Source of the DNA: Sequoia sempervirens
Taxonomy: Eukaryota; Streptophyta; Pinopsida; Cupressales; Cupressaceae
Length of the DNA stretch: 64,000 nucleotides
Reading direction: 5' to 3'
Assembly (NCBI GenBank): GCA_007258455.2
Contig: VDFB02193867.1
Span: 527,697,296-527,761,295 of the forward strand
This document shows, piece by piece, positions 11,019 through 22,375 of the stretch; position 1 is the first letter of the stretch, and each line of letters starts with the position of its first letter. The translations under genes and the position numbers were made by a program. Under the pieces are notes generated by a model. The model was not told the DNA's origin. It saw only the letters and a program-made list of their open reading frames with translations, and did not search any database.

Positions 11019-13196
11019 ATGGCAAACCGCTCCGCTTGGACGCTCTTCCTTTTCTTCTCCTTGATCGTCACTTTAGCGTGCGCAGGAAGCATTAGGTTTG
11101 CTTTCCCTCCCCAAACAGATATCAAAGTAGACCGTGATGCTTACTTTCAAGTGGGCAAAATACAATTAACCAAAAATGAAGACGGAGTAGATTTGGGATC
11201 AAGCGTAGGCTGGGCCACTTACAACAAATCAGTTCCTCTATGGGACAACTCTTCTGGGTCTCTCGTAAGTTTTACATCACATTTTCAGTTTGTTATCGGA
11301 TATTCCAGGGATTCAGGGGACGGTCTCACTTTCTTTATTGCCCCTTTCGACTCCGAACCACCCGCAAATGCTTCTGGGAAATGGCTGGGCCTCTTTAACG
11401 GAACCACAGATGGTAACGTTTCAAATCATGTAGTGGCCGTCGAGTTCGACACATACAAGAACAGCATTGACCCCGATGACGACCATGTGGGAATAGACGT
11501 CAATTCAGTTGTTTCCGTGGCGAACGTTTCGCTTAGCTCTGAAGCTGAATTCCTAAACAATACTCTCAAAAATGGGAAAGCTTGGGATGCGTGGGTAGAT
11601 TACAACGGGAGTACAAAGCAGTTACAGGTATTTCTTTTATATAATCCTTCTGCTAATCTCAATAATATTTCCAAACCATTAAGCCCTATTTTGACCTATC
11701 AAATAGATCTGCGTGAGTATATTCCAGAAAAGGTCAGGGTTGGCCTCAGCGCATCCACTGGATCGGCGTCTGAAACCCACACTGTCACATATTGGGATTT
11801 TTCTTGTACATATTCGTGGGATATCTTCTCTGCTCCCCCTCCGAACAATATTATTTCTTCTGCCCCGTCATATACATTTTCCTCGCCATCAAGAACTCAA
11901 AATAACAGCCGAAAAATTGTCTTGATTTCCCTCTTCGTCTGCTTCCTGGGCATCTCCTGTTTTTTGTTTATTGCCGGGCGGTGGTATTTCAAACAGAGAA
12001 AAATGAAGCGGGATGATCAAGGTGGGGAGAAAGACATAGAGCTGGACGAACAGTTCGCTCAAGGCCCCTGCAAGTTCTCTTATGCTCAACTCAGCGCGGC
12101 TACCCGTAACTTCAGCAACGATGAAATACTGGGAAAAGGAGGATTCGGAAGTGTATACAGAGGCATCTTGCCTACAACCAACGAGACAGTAGCTATAAAG
12201 AGAATATCCCAAGGATCGAGGCAGGGAAAAAAAGAATACATTTCAGAGGTTACCATAATCACTAAGCTGAGACACCGGAATCTTGTGCGACTCTTGGGAT
12301 GGTGCCATGAACAAGGGGAGTTGCTTCTTGTTTACGAATTCCTCCCAAATGGAAGTCTCGATAAATACATTTTCAATGAAAGCAAGGATTGTTTGAATTG
12401 GCAGCGAAGGTACAGCATTGCTTGTGGGATAGCCTCTGCTCTTATATATCTTCACGAGGAATGGGATCAGCGCGTTGTTCACAGAGACGTGAAGGCCAGC
12501 AATATCTTGTTGGACTCAAATTTCAATGCAAAGCTGGGGGATTTTGGTCTCGCAAGACTGGTAGAATCTGATCACGCCGCCTCCCATACAACCATGGTTG
12601 CAGGGACGCGTGGATATATAGCACCAGAGTACATTGAAACAGGGAAGGCAAGCCCAGAATCTGACGTGTATAGCTTTGGAGCCGTGGCTTTGGAAATTGC
12701 CTGCGGAAGGCAACCCATTGACTTCACCCTGCATGAATACAATTTCAAAGTGGTGGCCTGGGTTTGGGATTTGCGTGCGCAAGGGAAGATTTTGGATGCG
12801 GCAGACAAAAAGCTAGAGGGGGCCTTCAATAGTGAGGAAATGGAGCTGCTGATGGTGGTGGGACTGTTGTGCTCTCATCCGGACCCAAAAGCGAGACCCA
12901 CGATGAGAGAGGTATTAAAGATCTTAGAATTCGACTCTTTGTTGCCGTCCGGACCCAAAAGCGAGACCCACGATGAGAGAGGTATTAAAGATCTTAGAAT
13001 TCGACTCTTTGTTGCCGTATGTTCCTCTGAACATGCCTGTAGCTGTGTATGCCGACGTTCTTACTTCTCATGCTGGGTCGTCCTCAACTGGGTTGCATTC
13101 GACATGGCTGGGCTTAAACGTCACACACTAAGCGTTGAACGCTTAGTGTGGGCCCCTCCTATCTGCAGTTCCGTTTTCCTATTTCCGTTCTACTAA
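11019..13196 (+). CDS. L-type lectin receptor-like kinase with altered 3' end
   Basis: A single-exon frame of 725 codons. A hydrophobic signal peptide covers residues 1-22. A legume-lectin domain follows at about 24-263, with SGDGLTFF at 99-106 and the metal-binding region EFDTYKN at 142-148 plus an Asp-rich loop at 151-155. A transmembrane helix lies at about 299-321, and a Ser/Thr kinase domain at about 368-638. The kinase keeps GKGGFG (372-377), Lys394, Glu410, HRD (488-490), DFG (508-510) and APE (535-537), so it should be active. Such receptors sit in the plasma membrane and act in defence or development. Codon 620 enters a 70-bp tandem duplication (12,878-13,017) that shifts the frame. 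The tail beyond about residue 643 is therefore foreign, Cys-rich, and partly encoded by the inserted element from 13,106. Without both changes the frame would run 701 codons to a stop at 18,877. Confidence 0.9.
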   Translation: MANRSAWTLFLFFSLIVTLACAGSIRFAFPPQTDIKVDRDAYFQVGKIQLTKNEDGVDLGSSVGWATYNKSVPLWDNSSGSLVSFTSHFQFVIGYSRDSGDGLTFFIAPFDSEPPANASGKWLGLFNGTTDGNVSNHVVAVEFDTYKNSIDPDDDHVGIDVNSVVSVANVSLSSEAEFLNNTLKNGKAWDAWVDYNGSTKQLQVFLLYNPSANLNNISKPLSPILTYQIDLREYIPEKVRVGLSASTGSASETHTVTYWDFSCTYSWDIFSAPPPNNIISSAPSYTFSSPSRTQNNSRKIVLISLFVCFLGISCFLFIAGRWYFKQRKMKRDDQGGEKDIELDEQFAQGPCKFSYAQLSAATRNFSNDEILGKGGFGSVYRGILPTTNETVAIKRISQGSRQGKKEYISEVTIITKLRHRNLVRLLGWCHEQGELLLVYEFLPNGSLDKYIFNESKDCLNWQRRYSIACGIASALIYLHEEWDQRVVHRDVKASNILLDSNFNAKLGDFGLARLVESDHAASHTTMVAGTRGYIAPEYIETGKASPESDVYSFGAVALEIACGRQPIDFTLHEYNFKVVAWVWDLRAQGKILDAADKKLEGAFNSEEMELLMVVGLLCSHPDPKARPTMREVLKILEFDSLLPSGPKSETHDERGIKDLRIRLFVAVCSSEHACSCVCRRSYFSCWVVLNWVAFDMAGLKRHTLSVERLVWAPPICSSVFLFPFY
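12878..13017 (+). repeat. Perfect 70-bp tandem duplication in the kinase gene
   Basis: The 70 bases at 12,878-12,947 are repeated without difference at 12,948-13,017. Seventy is not a multiple of three, so the second copy is read in another frame. The unit encodes the end of the kinase domain (PKARPTMREVLKILEFDSLL). In the shifted frame after copy two the sequence reads YVPLNMPVAVYADVL, a natural continuation for this family. Identity of the copies implies a recent event or an assembly error. Confidence 0.9.
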
Positions 13197-13330
13197 CTGC
13201 CAAAGGCACCGGCCATCCACCATACATTGTGCCATTTATCATTATGTCATGGGTCCGTACTCCGTAGCATTTGTGAGGCTGCTGTAAGGTATCGGTGTTC
13301 CTCACCTGGAGGAATGTACCTCGCCCTTCA
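13106..13330 (+). repeat. Left terminal inverted repeat
   Basis: This segment matches the reverse complement of 18,545-18,785. It includes CACACTAAGCGTT-G-AACGCTTAGTGTG at 13,124-13,150. It supplies the last codons and stop of the interrupted kinase frame. Confidence 0.85.
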
Positions 13331-13387
13331 TCGAGAATATAAATTAATGTTTTAATTTATATTGTTTTACTTTTTATTATGCAGCTC

Positions 13388-13732
13388 TATTTTTATGGGA
13401 TCCCTTTGAAATAACTTTAAATTTTATTTTATTTATTTACTTTAAATACTTCTTATAATATTTTAATAATTAAATATAAAATTTTAAAATTTCAGTCTAA
13501 ATTTCAATTTTTTTTTCATAGTAGGTACCCTATTTCTTTTATAATAAGAATAATAATTAGTTGCTTTATCCTTTAGTGTATTCTTATAAAAAAAATAGAG
13601 TACTATGAAAAAAAAAAAATTTTATATTGCAATTTTAAAATTTTATATTTAGTTATTAAAAAATTATAAGTATTTAAAGTAAATTAATAAAATAAAATTT
13701 AAATTTATTTAAAAGGGATCCCATAAAAATAA
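13388..13732. mobile_element. MITE-like element, copy 1
   Basis: Perfect 17-bp inverted ends TATTTTTATGGGATCCC and GGGATCCCATAAAAATA enclose about 345 bp that folds on itself over most of its length. It is nested in the foldback element. Confidence 0.7.
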
Positions 13733-13952
13733 TAAGAAATATTTGTTAGTCTATAAATAAAAGAGTACTTAGATTATGTTATTTAACTCTAAGTTTCAAT
13801 AAGTTGATAGTTAATTTAGTTGACTTTTATTCTTACTTCATGTAAATTGAAAGAAAATTAGATAAAATTCTTATGTAAAAAAGTTCAAACCCACACTAAT
13901 ATAAAGTGAAATTAATGTACTTAAAATTATTTAATAAAAATATTAATATTAT

Positions 13953-14297
13953 TATTTTTATGGGATCCCTTTGAAATAAATTTAAATTTTATTTTATTTA
14001 TTTACTTTAAATACTTCTTATAATTTTTTAATAACTGAATATAAAATTTTAAAATTTCAATCTAAATTTCAATCTTTTTTTCATAGTACCCTATTTTTTT
14101 TATAATAAGAATAATAGTTAGTTGTTTTATCCTTGAGTGCATTCTTATAAAAAAAATAGGGTACTATGAAAAAAAGATAGAAATTTAGATTGCAATTTTA
14201 AAATTTTATATTTAATTACTAAAAAATTATAAGAAGTATTTAAAGTAAATAAATAAAATAAAATTTAAAGTTATTTCAAACGGATCCCATAAAAATA
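13953..14297. mobile_element. MITE-like element, copy 2, in a direct duplication
   Basis: Same ends and length as the copy at 13,388. The next about 155 bp (from TAAGAAATATTTGTTAG) are also shared with the DNA after copy 1, so the two copies arose by segmental duplication. A 68-bp block at 13,889 recurs at 14,681. Confidence 0.7.
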
Positions 14298-16090
14298 ATA
14301 AGAAATATTTGTTAGTCTATAAATAAAAGAGTACTTAGATTATGTTATTTAACTCTAAGTTTGAATAAGTTGGTAGTTAATTTATTTGACTTTTATTCTT
14401 ACTTCATGTAAATTGAAAGAAAATTAGATAAAATTCTTATGTGAAAAAGTTCAAAAAAATATCATTAATCATGAATAGAGTGTTTGATCATAAAATGTCA
14501 AAAACTTAGATAATCATCACATAGATAAATGGACAAGTGGATCTATAGCCACCAAGTATTTAATCTTATTAGATATTAAATTTCTAAGAAGGCACTAGAA
14601 CCTATACCTTACAATATATTTTTTATAATAATATGAAGACTAAATGACATAATATATAGGGAAAAAAATTCAAGCCTTCAAACCCACACTAATATAAAGT
14701 GAAATTAATGTAATTAAAATTATTTAATAAAAATATTAATATTATTATTAGTTTCTACCAAGGAAACTATAGGCACAACTTGTTCTTAACTAGTTATTAA
14801 TAATTCTTTTTCTAACCAATGACAACTGAAATAGTTTTTCTATTTAATTTTTTTTTAGCTATTCTCAATGTATAGATGCCAATTTTATAACAAAATATTT
14901 TTGAAAAATCATTTCTCTTCCATCTAATTGGCAAGGAAATTTCACCCAATAAGGGTGATTAATGGGCTTCCATTACAATAGTGCCTGTAATAGTGGCAAA
15001 TGAAAAGGGAAGTCTCCTTATTTTCAATTGTATTTGTATTTTAAATTATTCAGTTAGTTATATAATTCTAACCCTTTCTTTATATAAAGTAGTAGATACA
15101 TAAATATTTCCCACTACTGGTAATAGAGTTTGTTTTTAATTTTTATAACAAAGTTAAAATTATTTTAGGGTTAAGTATAGTTGGAAAAATAAAATATACA
15201 AATTCATTTTTTGTTGAATTTTATTGGGTTAAGCAATAGATTCTTGCAGTTATAACCTAAAGTTTTTGGGTTCAACAATAGATTCCCACAATAGTATGTA
15301 AATTTATTTAAATACAGTAGAGAATATTTCTCTTTAGAATGTTTCAGAATACTATAAATTTAATTTACATTTGACAAGAGTTCATTTTTGAAGAATTTTT
15401 AAAACAATTTAAAGAATGATCATTAACAAATGTTTTTATAATTTTTTTAAAACTAATATTTAAAGTTTTCACAAGAATAAATAAAAATGAAATTATACAA
15501 ATTTCCAAAACAAAAATGTAAATTAATTTAGTTATTTGAAGCAACAAATTTGAAAAGTAAAAATATCATAAAAATTAATAGGTACAAATTTACTTTTAAG
15601 TATAAATGAAACACAACAATACTAATGTTGAGTGCCACCCAGAGGAAAATGGTTTTAACAATGTATTTTTGAATAAAAAATATTATCACAATTCTAACCA
15701 TAAGTATATTGCAGTTGGTACAACAAAATCACCAAGTGACTCACAATGACTTTATGTTTATGATGAGAAGATTTTCAATATCTTAACCATAAATATCTTT
15801 TTATATTTATATTTTAAAATATTCTAAATTAATAAATATTTCTATAACAAAATATTGCAATAAGATGATATATTATTATAAATAAAAATAGTATATTATA
15901 TAGAGAACTATATAAAAATATAACAAGTCAAATTATATCACCTAATATATTTTAAAATTATATATATATATATATATATATTCATAAGCAACACAAATGG
16001 GATGAAAAAAGGTTAGAAGGGACAAGTTGTTAAAATGGGCATTGTTTTTTCTTAAATGAAAAATGGGTATGTAAACTATTTTAATTAGAA
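14298..16090. other. AT-rich core of the foldback element
   Basis: No gene is seen. It holds the duplicated flank of the MITE copy, simple AT-rich DNA and a TA microsatellite at about 15,958-15,982. Confidence 0.5.
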
Positions 16091-16099
16091 AAGAAAAAA

Positions 16100-16500
16100 A
16101 AATGTTAGGGTTAAATCATAGTTAGAAGCAATTTTTAAATTAAAAGAATGAGTTAAAAAAAATATAAAAAAATATATGGATTTCAAAATGTTCAAAATTC
16201 TTTTAATTAGGTTACTATTAGAATTAGGGTAAGAATTAGAGTTAGGGTAAGCATTAGAATTATAGTTAGGGTTAGGGTTATAGATAGAGTTAGAGTTAGG
16301 GTTAGGTTTAAAATCATAGTTAGAATTAGGATTAGAATTAAAGTTACAGTTAGGTTTAGGGTTCAAATTAGAGATAGGGTTAGAGTTCAATTAGGGTTTG
16401 AATTATAGTTAGGCTTATAATTAGGGTTTAAATTATAATAAAGCTTAGGGTTAGGGCTAGGATTAAGGTTATGGTTAAAATTAGAGCTATTTTTAAGGTT
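16100..16500 (+). repeat. Degenerate telomere-like repeats
   Basis: About 400 bp are dominated by GTTAGG, TTAGGG and TTTAGGG words mixed with GTTAGA and ATTAGA variants. The order is irregular, so this is not a functional telomere; it resembles a decayed interstitial telomere-like tract. On the opposite strand it makes a spurious Asn/Pro/Ser-rich frame. Confidence 0.7.
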
Positions 16501-18544
16501 ACAATATTATGGCACAATCAATTCATTAATTTTAGGAATTAATTATTTTGAACTACTACTTCGATTCTCAAATATCTTGACTTGTCCATAACTAAAAAAG
16601 GCACCAACCCAATTTTTGTTTGATATTTCTTGATTCTTCTAGAAAGCAAGAAATTGTACTACCATTTAGTAGTGATCAAATTCAGTCAATGGGGCTTGGG
16701 ACACACTTTGTGATCTATCATAATCCAAGAATGAATTCCTTGTAATTTGTAACAGTATTTTATTGTGCCCTCCTTTTCTCACTGTTCTCATTTGGAGTTC
16801 TGTCTGTTTTGCAATTGCGCCCATCTTTTGTTTTATGAGGTTTAATACAACAATGATCAGAAAAATAGTACATATGATTATGTGATCTTATACCAAGGGA
16901 AATTGATTCCTATAAACTTGAATTAAGTCTTGTGCACATTAGATAGATAGTTTTACTTTATGTATGCAAAAGTAACTCTGATTCTAAAATTATGTTACAC
17001 TCTATTCAATATTTTGTAATTATAGTAGTCTCTGTTGGCCTAATTTCATAAATCTATGTTAATTTTTTGTGTACTTCAATTTTCATTGCTTCTCTTTGAT
17101 TTCTTCAAGGTTTGAATGAGTGATTTTTTTTAAGTTGTCTAAAAGGTATAGAAGTGATTTCAGTTGGTACCTTCTTTTTAACCTTGCAAATGGCTTCATA
17201 CTTGAGATTTGTATTTGAACAGTTTGATGTTGTATCTAGTTTTTTGGATGCCATAATTGACTATTTAAAATGAACAAACTTATGATTAAAGCAAGCCTTG
17301 GAGATGGCATGAATATTTTGGTAACTATGAGGATGGATTTGTTTGTTTGTTTCTCAAATTAACATTTTAATGTTTATTTATGTTTCATTGTGAGGATCAT
17401 AGCGTTATAATTTTAATTAAATTTTGTTTTTTGTTTTTTATGACTACAAAACCAACAAGTAGTGACTCTTGCTCAAACTTAGGTCTTCATCACCATGATG
17501 TCTTGTATTGTAATATTGGAAAAAATTTAACAATGATCTAGGTGAATGGTGGTCTCAGATTTTGTTTAGGGTAATAAAATCATTTGATGATTGAGCACAC
17601 ACAAGTTATCTTGACCTAGGTCATACGAAGATGATGTAATGAAATAATGAAATATGGATACATAAGTGAATGTCAAAAAGAAAAAAAATGATTTTATATT
17701 AGAAGTCCTATTTTAAGTTTTGTATGGTTTCTAATATTATAAACTAAAGGATAAAACAACTAACTATTAGATTATTAATATCATGTTTTCTATGGTTTAA
17801 ATATGTATTGCATTAAGAGTTAAATAACACAATTTATTTATTTATTTTTATTTAGTTTAAATATTTCTTATAATTTTTTAATAATTAAATATAAATTTTT
17901 TAAAATTTCAATCTAAATTTCAATCTTTTTTTCATAGTACCCTTTTTTATATAAGAATACGCCAAAGGATAAAACAACTAACTATTAGATTATTAATATC
18001 ATGTTTTCTATGTTTTCTATTGTTAAAATATGTATTGCATTATTTTTATTGGACAATTTTAAGTGCATTGGTTTTACTATCTGTTAGTGGGGTTTGATGG
18101 CCTAATAATTTATCCATGTTGTGTTCAATTTAATAAAGATAATAAATATATATATATATATATATATATATTAACTAATCAAATTAGTCAAAATTATTTT
18201 TAAAATTTTATTTTATTTAAATAAAACATATAAATTTTGTAAAATATAAATATTTACTTTACATAAAAATACAAACCATATAATTGATTTATAAATAAAC
18301 TTAGTAATAACCCTTTTTAACTATTTTAATTACAAATAATATATTTGGTAAAAATAAATATTAAATTAAAACAAATTGATTTCAATTTAACATATATAAG
18401 AGAAAAACATGCAATATAATATAAAACTATATAATATATTATGTTATGCAATTAAAAATAGAGCTGCCTAATAAAAAGTAAAACAATATAAGTTAAGCAT
18501 TAACTTATATTCTGGGTGGGGGGCGAGTTAAAGTTTCTTACATT
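16501..18544. other. Right half of the foldback core
   Basis: No gene is seen. A partial MITE-like half-copy lies at about 17,830-17,945. A 50-bp block containing GATAAAACAACTAACTATTAG occurs at about 17,750 and again at about 17,960. A TA microsatellite is at 18,147-18,172. Confidence 0.5.
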
Positions 18545-18785
18545 CCATTTGGGTGCGGGGCGAGGTAAATTTTTTGACATTTCTCCAGGTCTGAGGAACA
18601 CCGGTACCTTAGAGCACCCTGACAAATGCTACGGAGTACGGACCCATTACATAATGGTAAATGGCACGATGTATGGTAGATGGCCAGTGCCTTTTGCTGT
18701 TAGCAGAACGGAAATAGGAAAACGGGACTGCAGATAGGAGGGGCCCACACTAAGCGTTCAACGCTTAGTGTGTGACGTTTAAGCC
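18545..18785 (-). repeat. Right terminal inverted repeat
   Basis: The inverted counterpart of 13,106-13,330, with the palindrome at 18,746-18,772. It is followed directly by GACAT. Confidence 0.85.
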
Positions 18786-18790
18786 GACAT

Positions 18791-18879
18791 CAAACTCTCG
18801 CTCCTCGCTTTCTTCCGCTTCTGCAAGGAGAAGAGATAAAATTTCCAGTCCTCTTATATCTGACACAGAAGCTTGTTAA
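18791..18879 (+). pseudogene. Displaced 3' end of the lectin receptor kinase coding sequence
   Basis: If one GACAT and the 5.68-kb element are removed, the pre-duplication frame of the kinase crosses the junction without interruption. It continues in a Ser/Arg-rich tail (SNSRSSLSSASA and onward) to TAA at 18,877-18,879. Such Ser-rich tails are common in L-type lectin receptor kinases. Its GC content and absence of stops contrast with the neighbouring AT-rich DNA. In the present arrangement it lies 3' of the stop and cannot be read in the receptor frame. Confidence 0.7.
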
Positions 18880-19330
18880 GCCCGTTCTTCGCTTCAAAGT
18901 TTGATAGATTGACTTTGTACGGGATAATCTAGCTGTTAGAGCTCTCATGTAACGAGGCGAACATAGTTGTTATTGGCTTCTGTGTTTAATGATTTCCAGT
19001 GTCATGCCATCCACTTGCACTCTGGAAACGTGCCGTCTTTCATTATTGTTTTAGTTTTGTATCTTGGGATCAAATGTGTGGGTCAACTTAAGTGTCTAGT
19101 GTAATCTGGGTCGTATTTAGAATTTTCTGTGTTTTTTAATTTAATACATTTGTTTGTCTATAGTTTCCTCGAAACCACAGCTCATCTTGTATTGTTTTCT
19201 ATACATAGACATTGAATTGTAGTAATCTTTAGTAGTCATTTGGCCAAGTAATAAGTACATATGGATAGATTCTCATGGTTTAGGCGTAACCAAAAGAGTG
19301 TGCACAAAGATCAATTTTTTTTTTAGGGTT
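18880..19330 (+). other. Probable former 3' UTR of the kinase gene
   Basis: Moderate-GC, non-repetitive DNA follows the displaced stop and grades into AT-rich repeats by about 19,310. No polyadenylation site can be assigned with confidence. Confidence 0.35.
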
Positions 19331-22300
19331 AAGTTTGATATGATATGACCATCTCTTATGAACTTAGTTATTACGTAAAAGAGTTTACAAGCATAATAAA
19401 GGGATAATATATTAAGTATTAAGAAGATTTATATGATAAAAAAAAAAAGTTAAATAATATGAGAGTTATAAATTAAAAAATATAATTAAAATTACAATAT
19501 AATTGGGTCTTATATTTTTTGATAGGTCTGAAATTTATTTCATATATTAATTATTTTTTATTCACTACCTCACATTTTTATAATTTGTGTTAGCAATAGG
19601 TAGTATCATCAATAATGTAATAATGAAAAGCATACAATGAAGGAATTTCTAACTCAAGACAAATAATGGTCGTAGTATTGTAAATCAATGGTTAAAGTAT
19701 GTACCCACTGGATATGTACACAAATATGGGGAGCTAAAAAGTGGTGAAACATTCATATTTCTCCAATGCTTACATTATATAAAACATAATGTGAGCACAT
19801 TATTATGGATTCATCTTAGGATTGTGCATAGTTTTGGTAGTGCAAGTTGCAAATGCATTCTAGTTTAAACCAATGAAATATTGTCCTTAGGCTTTGAACA
19901 AGGATGAATTTACCAAACCTGAGGGTTACACATGGAAATTGGATGCCCAAGTACATGTTTAACAAAAACAAAAACAAATGTTAAGTATCCTCTCCATCAT
20001 ATTCACATATTCTAGTACAAGATTTTGAAAAAGAATTAATACACCATCAAGCTCCATATTAACTTTCTATCCTTATTTTTTTCATTTTTTAATCTTTAAT
20101 TACTTTTAGTAGTATTTTTATATTTTAGTAAAATATTTGTATTATTTTTGCTATGTAATTTTTGACATATTCATCCAAATTTGAAAATTTATACATTTTC
20201 TCATCCTACAAACTTCATTCTATACAAATTAAAAAAGATGATGATTTTTCAAAAAATTGGTAGGGGAGCATGTTTATTTTCTATTTTTCAAGATTTTCCC
20301 ATTTTAAAAGTTAGTTAAAGATCATATTAAAACCAATTTATGTGCTCTCATTGGCATTTTAATCTCTACTCTTTATTTTCTTTTTCTAGAAACTACATTC
20401 CTTGTTCTTATTATAGCTCCAAATTTTAAGTGTAAACATTTTGAATTAGTCATTGAAGTTTATTTTTTTATCAATTTTAAGAAAAATATAGTCACTTTTA
20501 TCCCCCTTTCAGTTGCTTATTTCCATGCACTTACTTTAATACGATCATAAATACTAGTGCAATAATTATATGAGGAGACAACAAGTAGTGTATTCCAATC
20601 AATAACATGTGATGAGAACTAGTTATGCTCCATTTTATGCCTTTTCCTATGCTATCATATTCATTTCTATATCCCATATCATACCATTTTACCATTTTAT
20701 GTTACATATGATTAAATATGTATAAGTAACATTTAATATTATTTTGGGACAAAAATGTGAAATTTAACTATTGGTTGAGTTTACTAATGAGCGTTGTGAT
20801 TTCAAGTCTTGGAAAATATATTTTACAGCATGGAGAAGAATGCAGACTTTCTATAATCTTCCTGTCACTTTTCCTCCATGTCACTCTCTGTGGAAATCTC
20901 TTTCTTCTTGCCACCATAGGAGTACTCAGAAACATCTTCCACTCATGTATTTTTCACCTATCAAGTTGGCTTATGTTAGAATTATCATCATGTGGATTTT
21001 GGCTTATGTTAGAATTATCATCATGTGGATTTTTATCATGTTTAGTCCAATGTAATTTGGTCGTCTTATTGTTTGTCTTCTCAAGGAAATCCTCTTCTAA
21101 ATTGGTTGCATGTATCCACATCTGCTACCATCATGGTCAAGTCTCCACGATGGTTTATCATTTACAATACTGCCTTATCTACTTAAATTCCTGCTTTGGC
21201 TACGTAGATATTTTATTGGTACATTTCCAACTCAATGTACACTCTCTATTGACCATTTCAAGTGCCACTAGTGATTGAAACTAACTAGAGAAGGAAGCAT
21301 ATGATGGAGAATAAATTGTGATAAAGTATGCACTGTTTGGAAGAAATCGTATTATCTTCTATTTTTATCCACTGTTGTAACATAACGATTTCTTATTTAT
21401 GGCCAACGAATAAGGTTTCACGTGCAACAATATTTGTTGGTTGTAAGCCAAATAAAGCTATTATGTTCGACGCTATTGTTATAAACCCGATCTATATATA
21501 TTTCGCATAATAACAGCTCAAGGGTAGACTTTTCTGTACGCAGATTTCTGAGGAAGATTATTGTAAGCCGATTTTGACTGTAGTATTCTGTCATAAATAA
21601 AAATAACATTTGTATGATCATCTCAGCATAGAACGGCACTCATATTCCATCACTGGTCATACTGAGGAGGCAGGGCCCACTTCTTGGGACGTCTGGTGAT
21701 TTCTGTAGCTTAGCAGTGTGTTTTTCGTTCTTGATTGAATGTTGTTTTTTATGTTATTTAAAAGTGTGGTTTGTTGTTTATTGCTAACGAGATTATTTTC
21801 TAGACTAATTGTTCATGCTTTATATCACTTTATGATTTCCAAATTAGTTTTCTTTGGAGTTGTGAGTTTAATTTCTAGGATTATTGTTGTTGTTGTTGTC
21901 CCTGTCGCTAGGAAGTGACAATTCCTATCGCTAGAACTATTTTGATTTGAAATAGGTTTATTTTCTAGATGCATGTCATCCCCACTCAGTTCACTATCTT
22001 CATTCCTTCGTCAGACAACCACAATACCTTTCACAAGTCTATGATCCCCAGATTGACATTTTAGGAACAAATTGAGGAAGTTAATGTGAAACTTCTATAG
22101 CAATTTGATCCCAAGTCTCGATCCATAGTTTTGTCCATCGCCATGCTTATAAACTATTTTGAACTCAAAATTTACTTAATAGTCTTTTTGGTGGCATCTT
22201 ATTAACCTTTATCCAATGGGTAGTTGGGAGTTTAAAATCATTGTTAAATATAAAATTTTCCAAAAATATTAAGGTAAATGTTCAAAGTTGTGTCCCACTT

Positions 22301-22375
22301 TAATAAAAGAAATTACCAACATTGATTTAACTATTTAACTTGAATAATTAGAAAGTGACATATATGTTTTAAATC
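19331..22375. other. Intergenic, no supported gene
   Basis: Mostly AT-rich. A perfect 33-bp tandem duplication at 20,966-21,031 lies in a 173-codon plus-strand frame (20,757-21,278) with no family resemblance. The part at 21,300-21,960 is less AT-rich and looks low-copy, but shows no gene. Confidence 0.4.

Larger units (their letters stand above)
13106..18785. mobile_element. 5.68-kb foldback-like element inserted in the kinase gene
   Basis: Inverted termini of about 225-240 bp (13,106-13,330 and about 18,545-18,785) align at roughly 90% by eye, and GACAT flanks both sides (13,101-13,105 and 18,786-18,790). Each terminus holds a 27-bp palindrome. The interior is AT-rich and contains MITE-like inverted repeats, TA microsatellites and degenerate telomere-like repeats, but no transposase. 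Long GC-richer inverted ends with a non-coding core fit a non-autonomous foldback or Mutator-like element; the 5-bp flank does not fit a classical 9-bp Mutator duplication. The left end extends beyond the right-end match by GGCTG. Confidence 0.75.

Noticed and set aside
16085..16390. Asn/Pro/Ser repeat protein on the minus strand
   Set aside because: It is the translation of degenerate telomere-like repeats.
16100..16500. A true chromosome end
   Set aside because: The repeats are irregular and internal, with ordinary DNA on both sides.
13106..18785. CACTA-family transposon
   Set aside because: CACTA occurs inside the terminal palindrome, but the inverted repeats extend about 18 bp beyond it and the flanking duplication is GACAT, not 3 bp.
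20757..21278. 173-codon plus-strand frame as a gene
   Set aside because: The translation is Leu/Cys/Ser-rich and matches no family, a second frame overlaps it, and a 33-bp tandem duplication accounts for part of its length.
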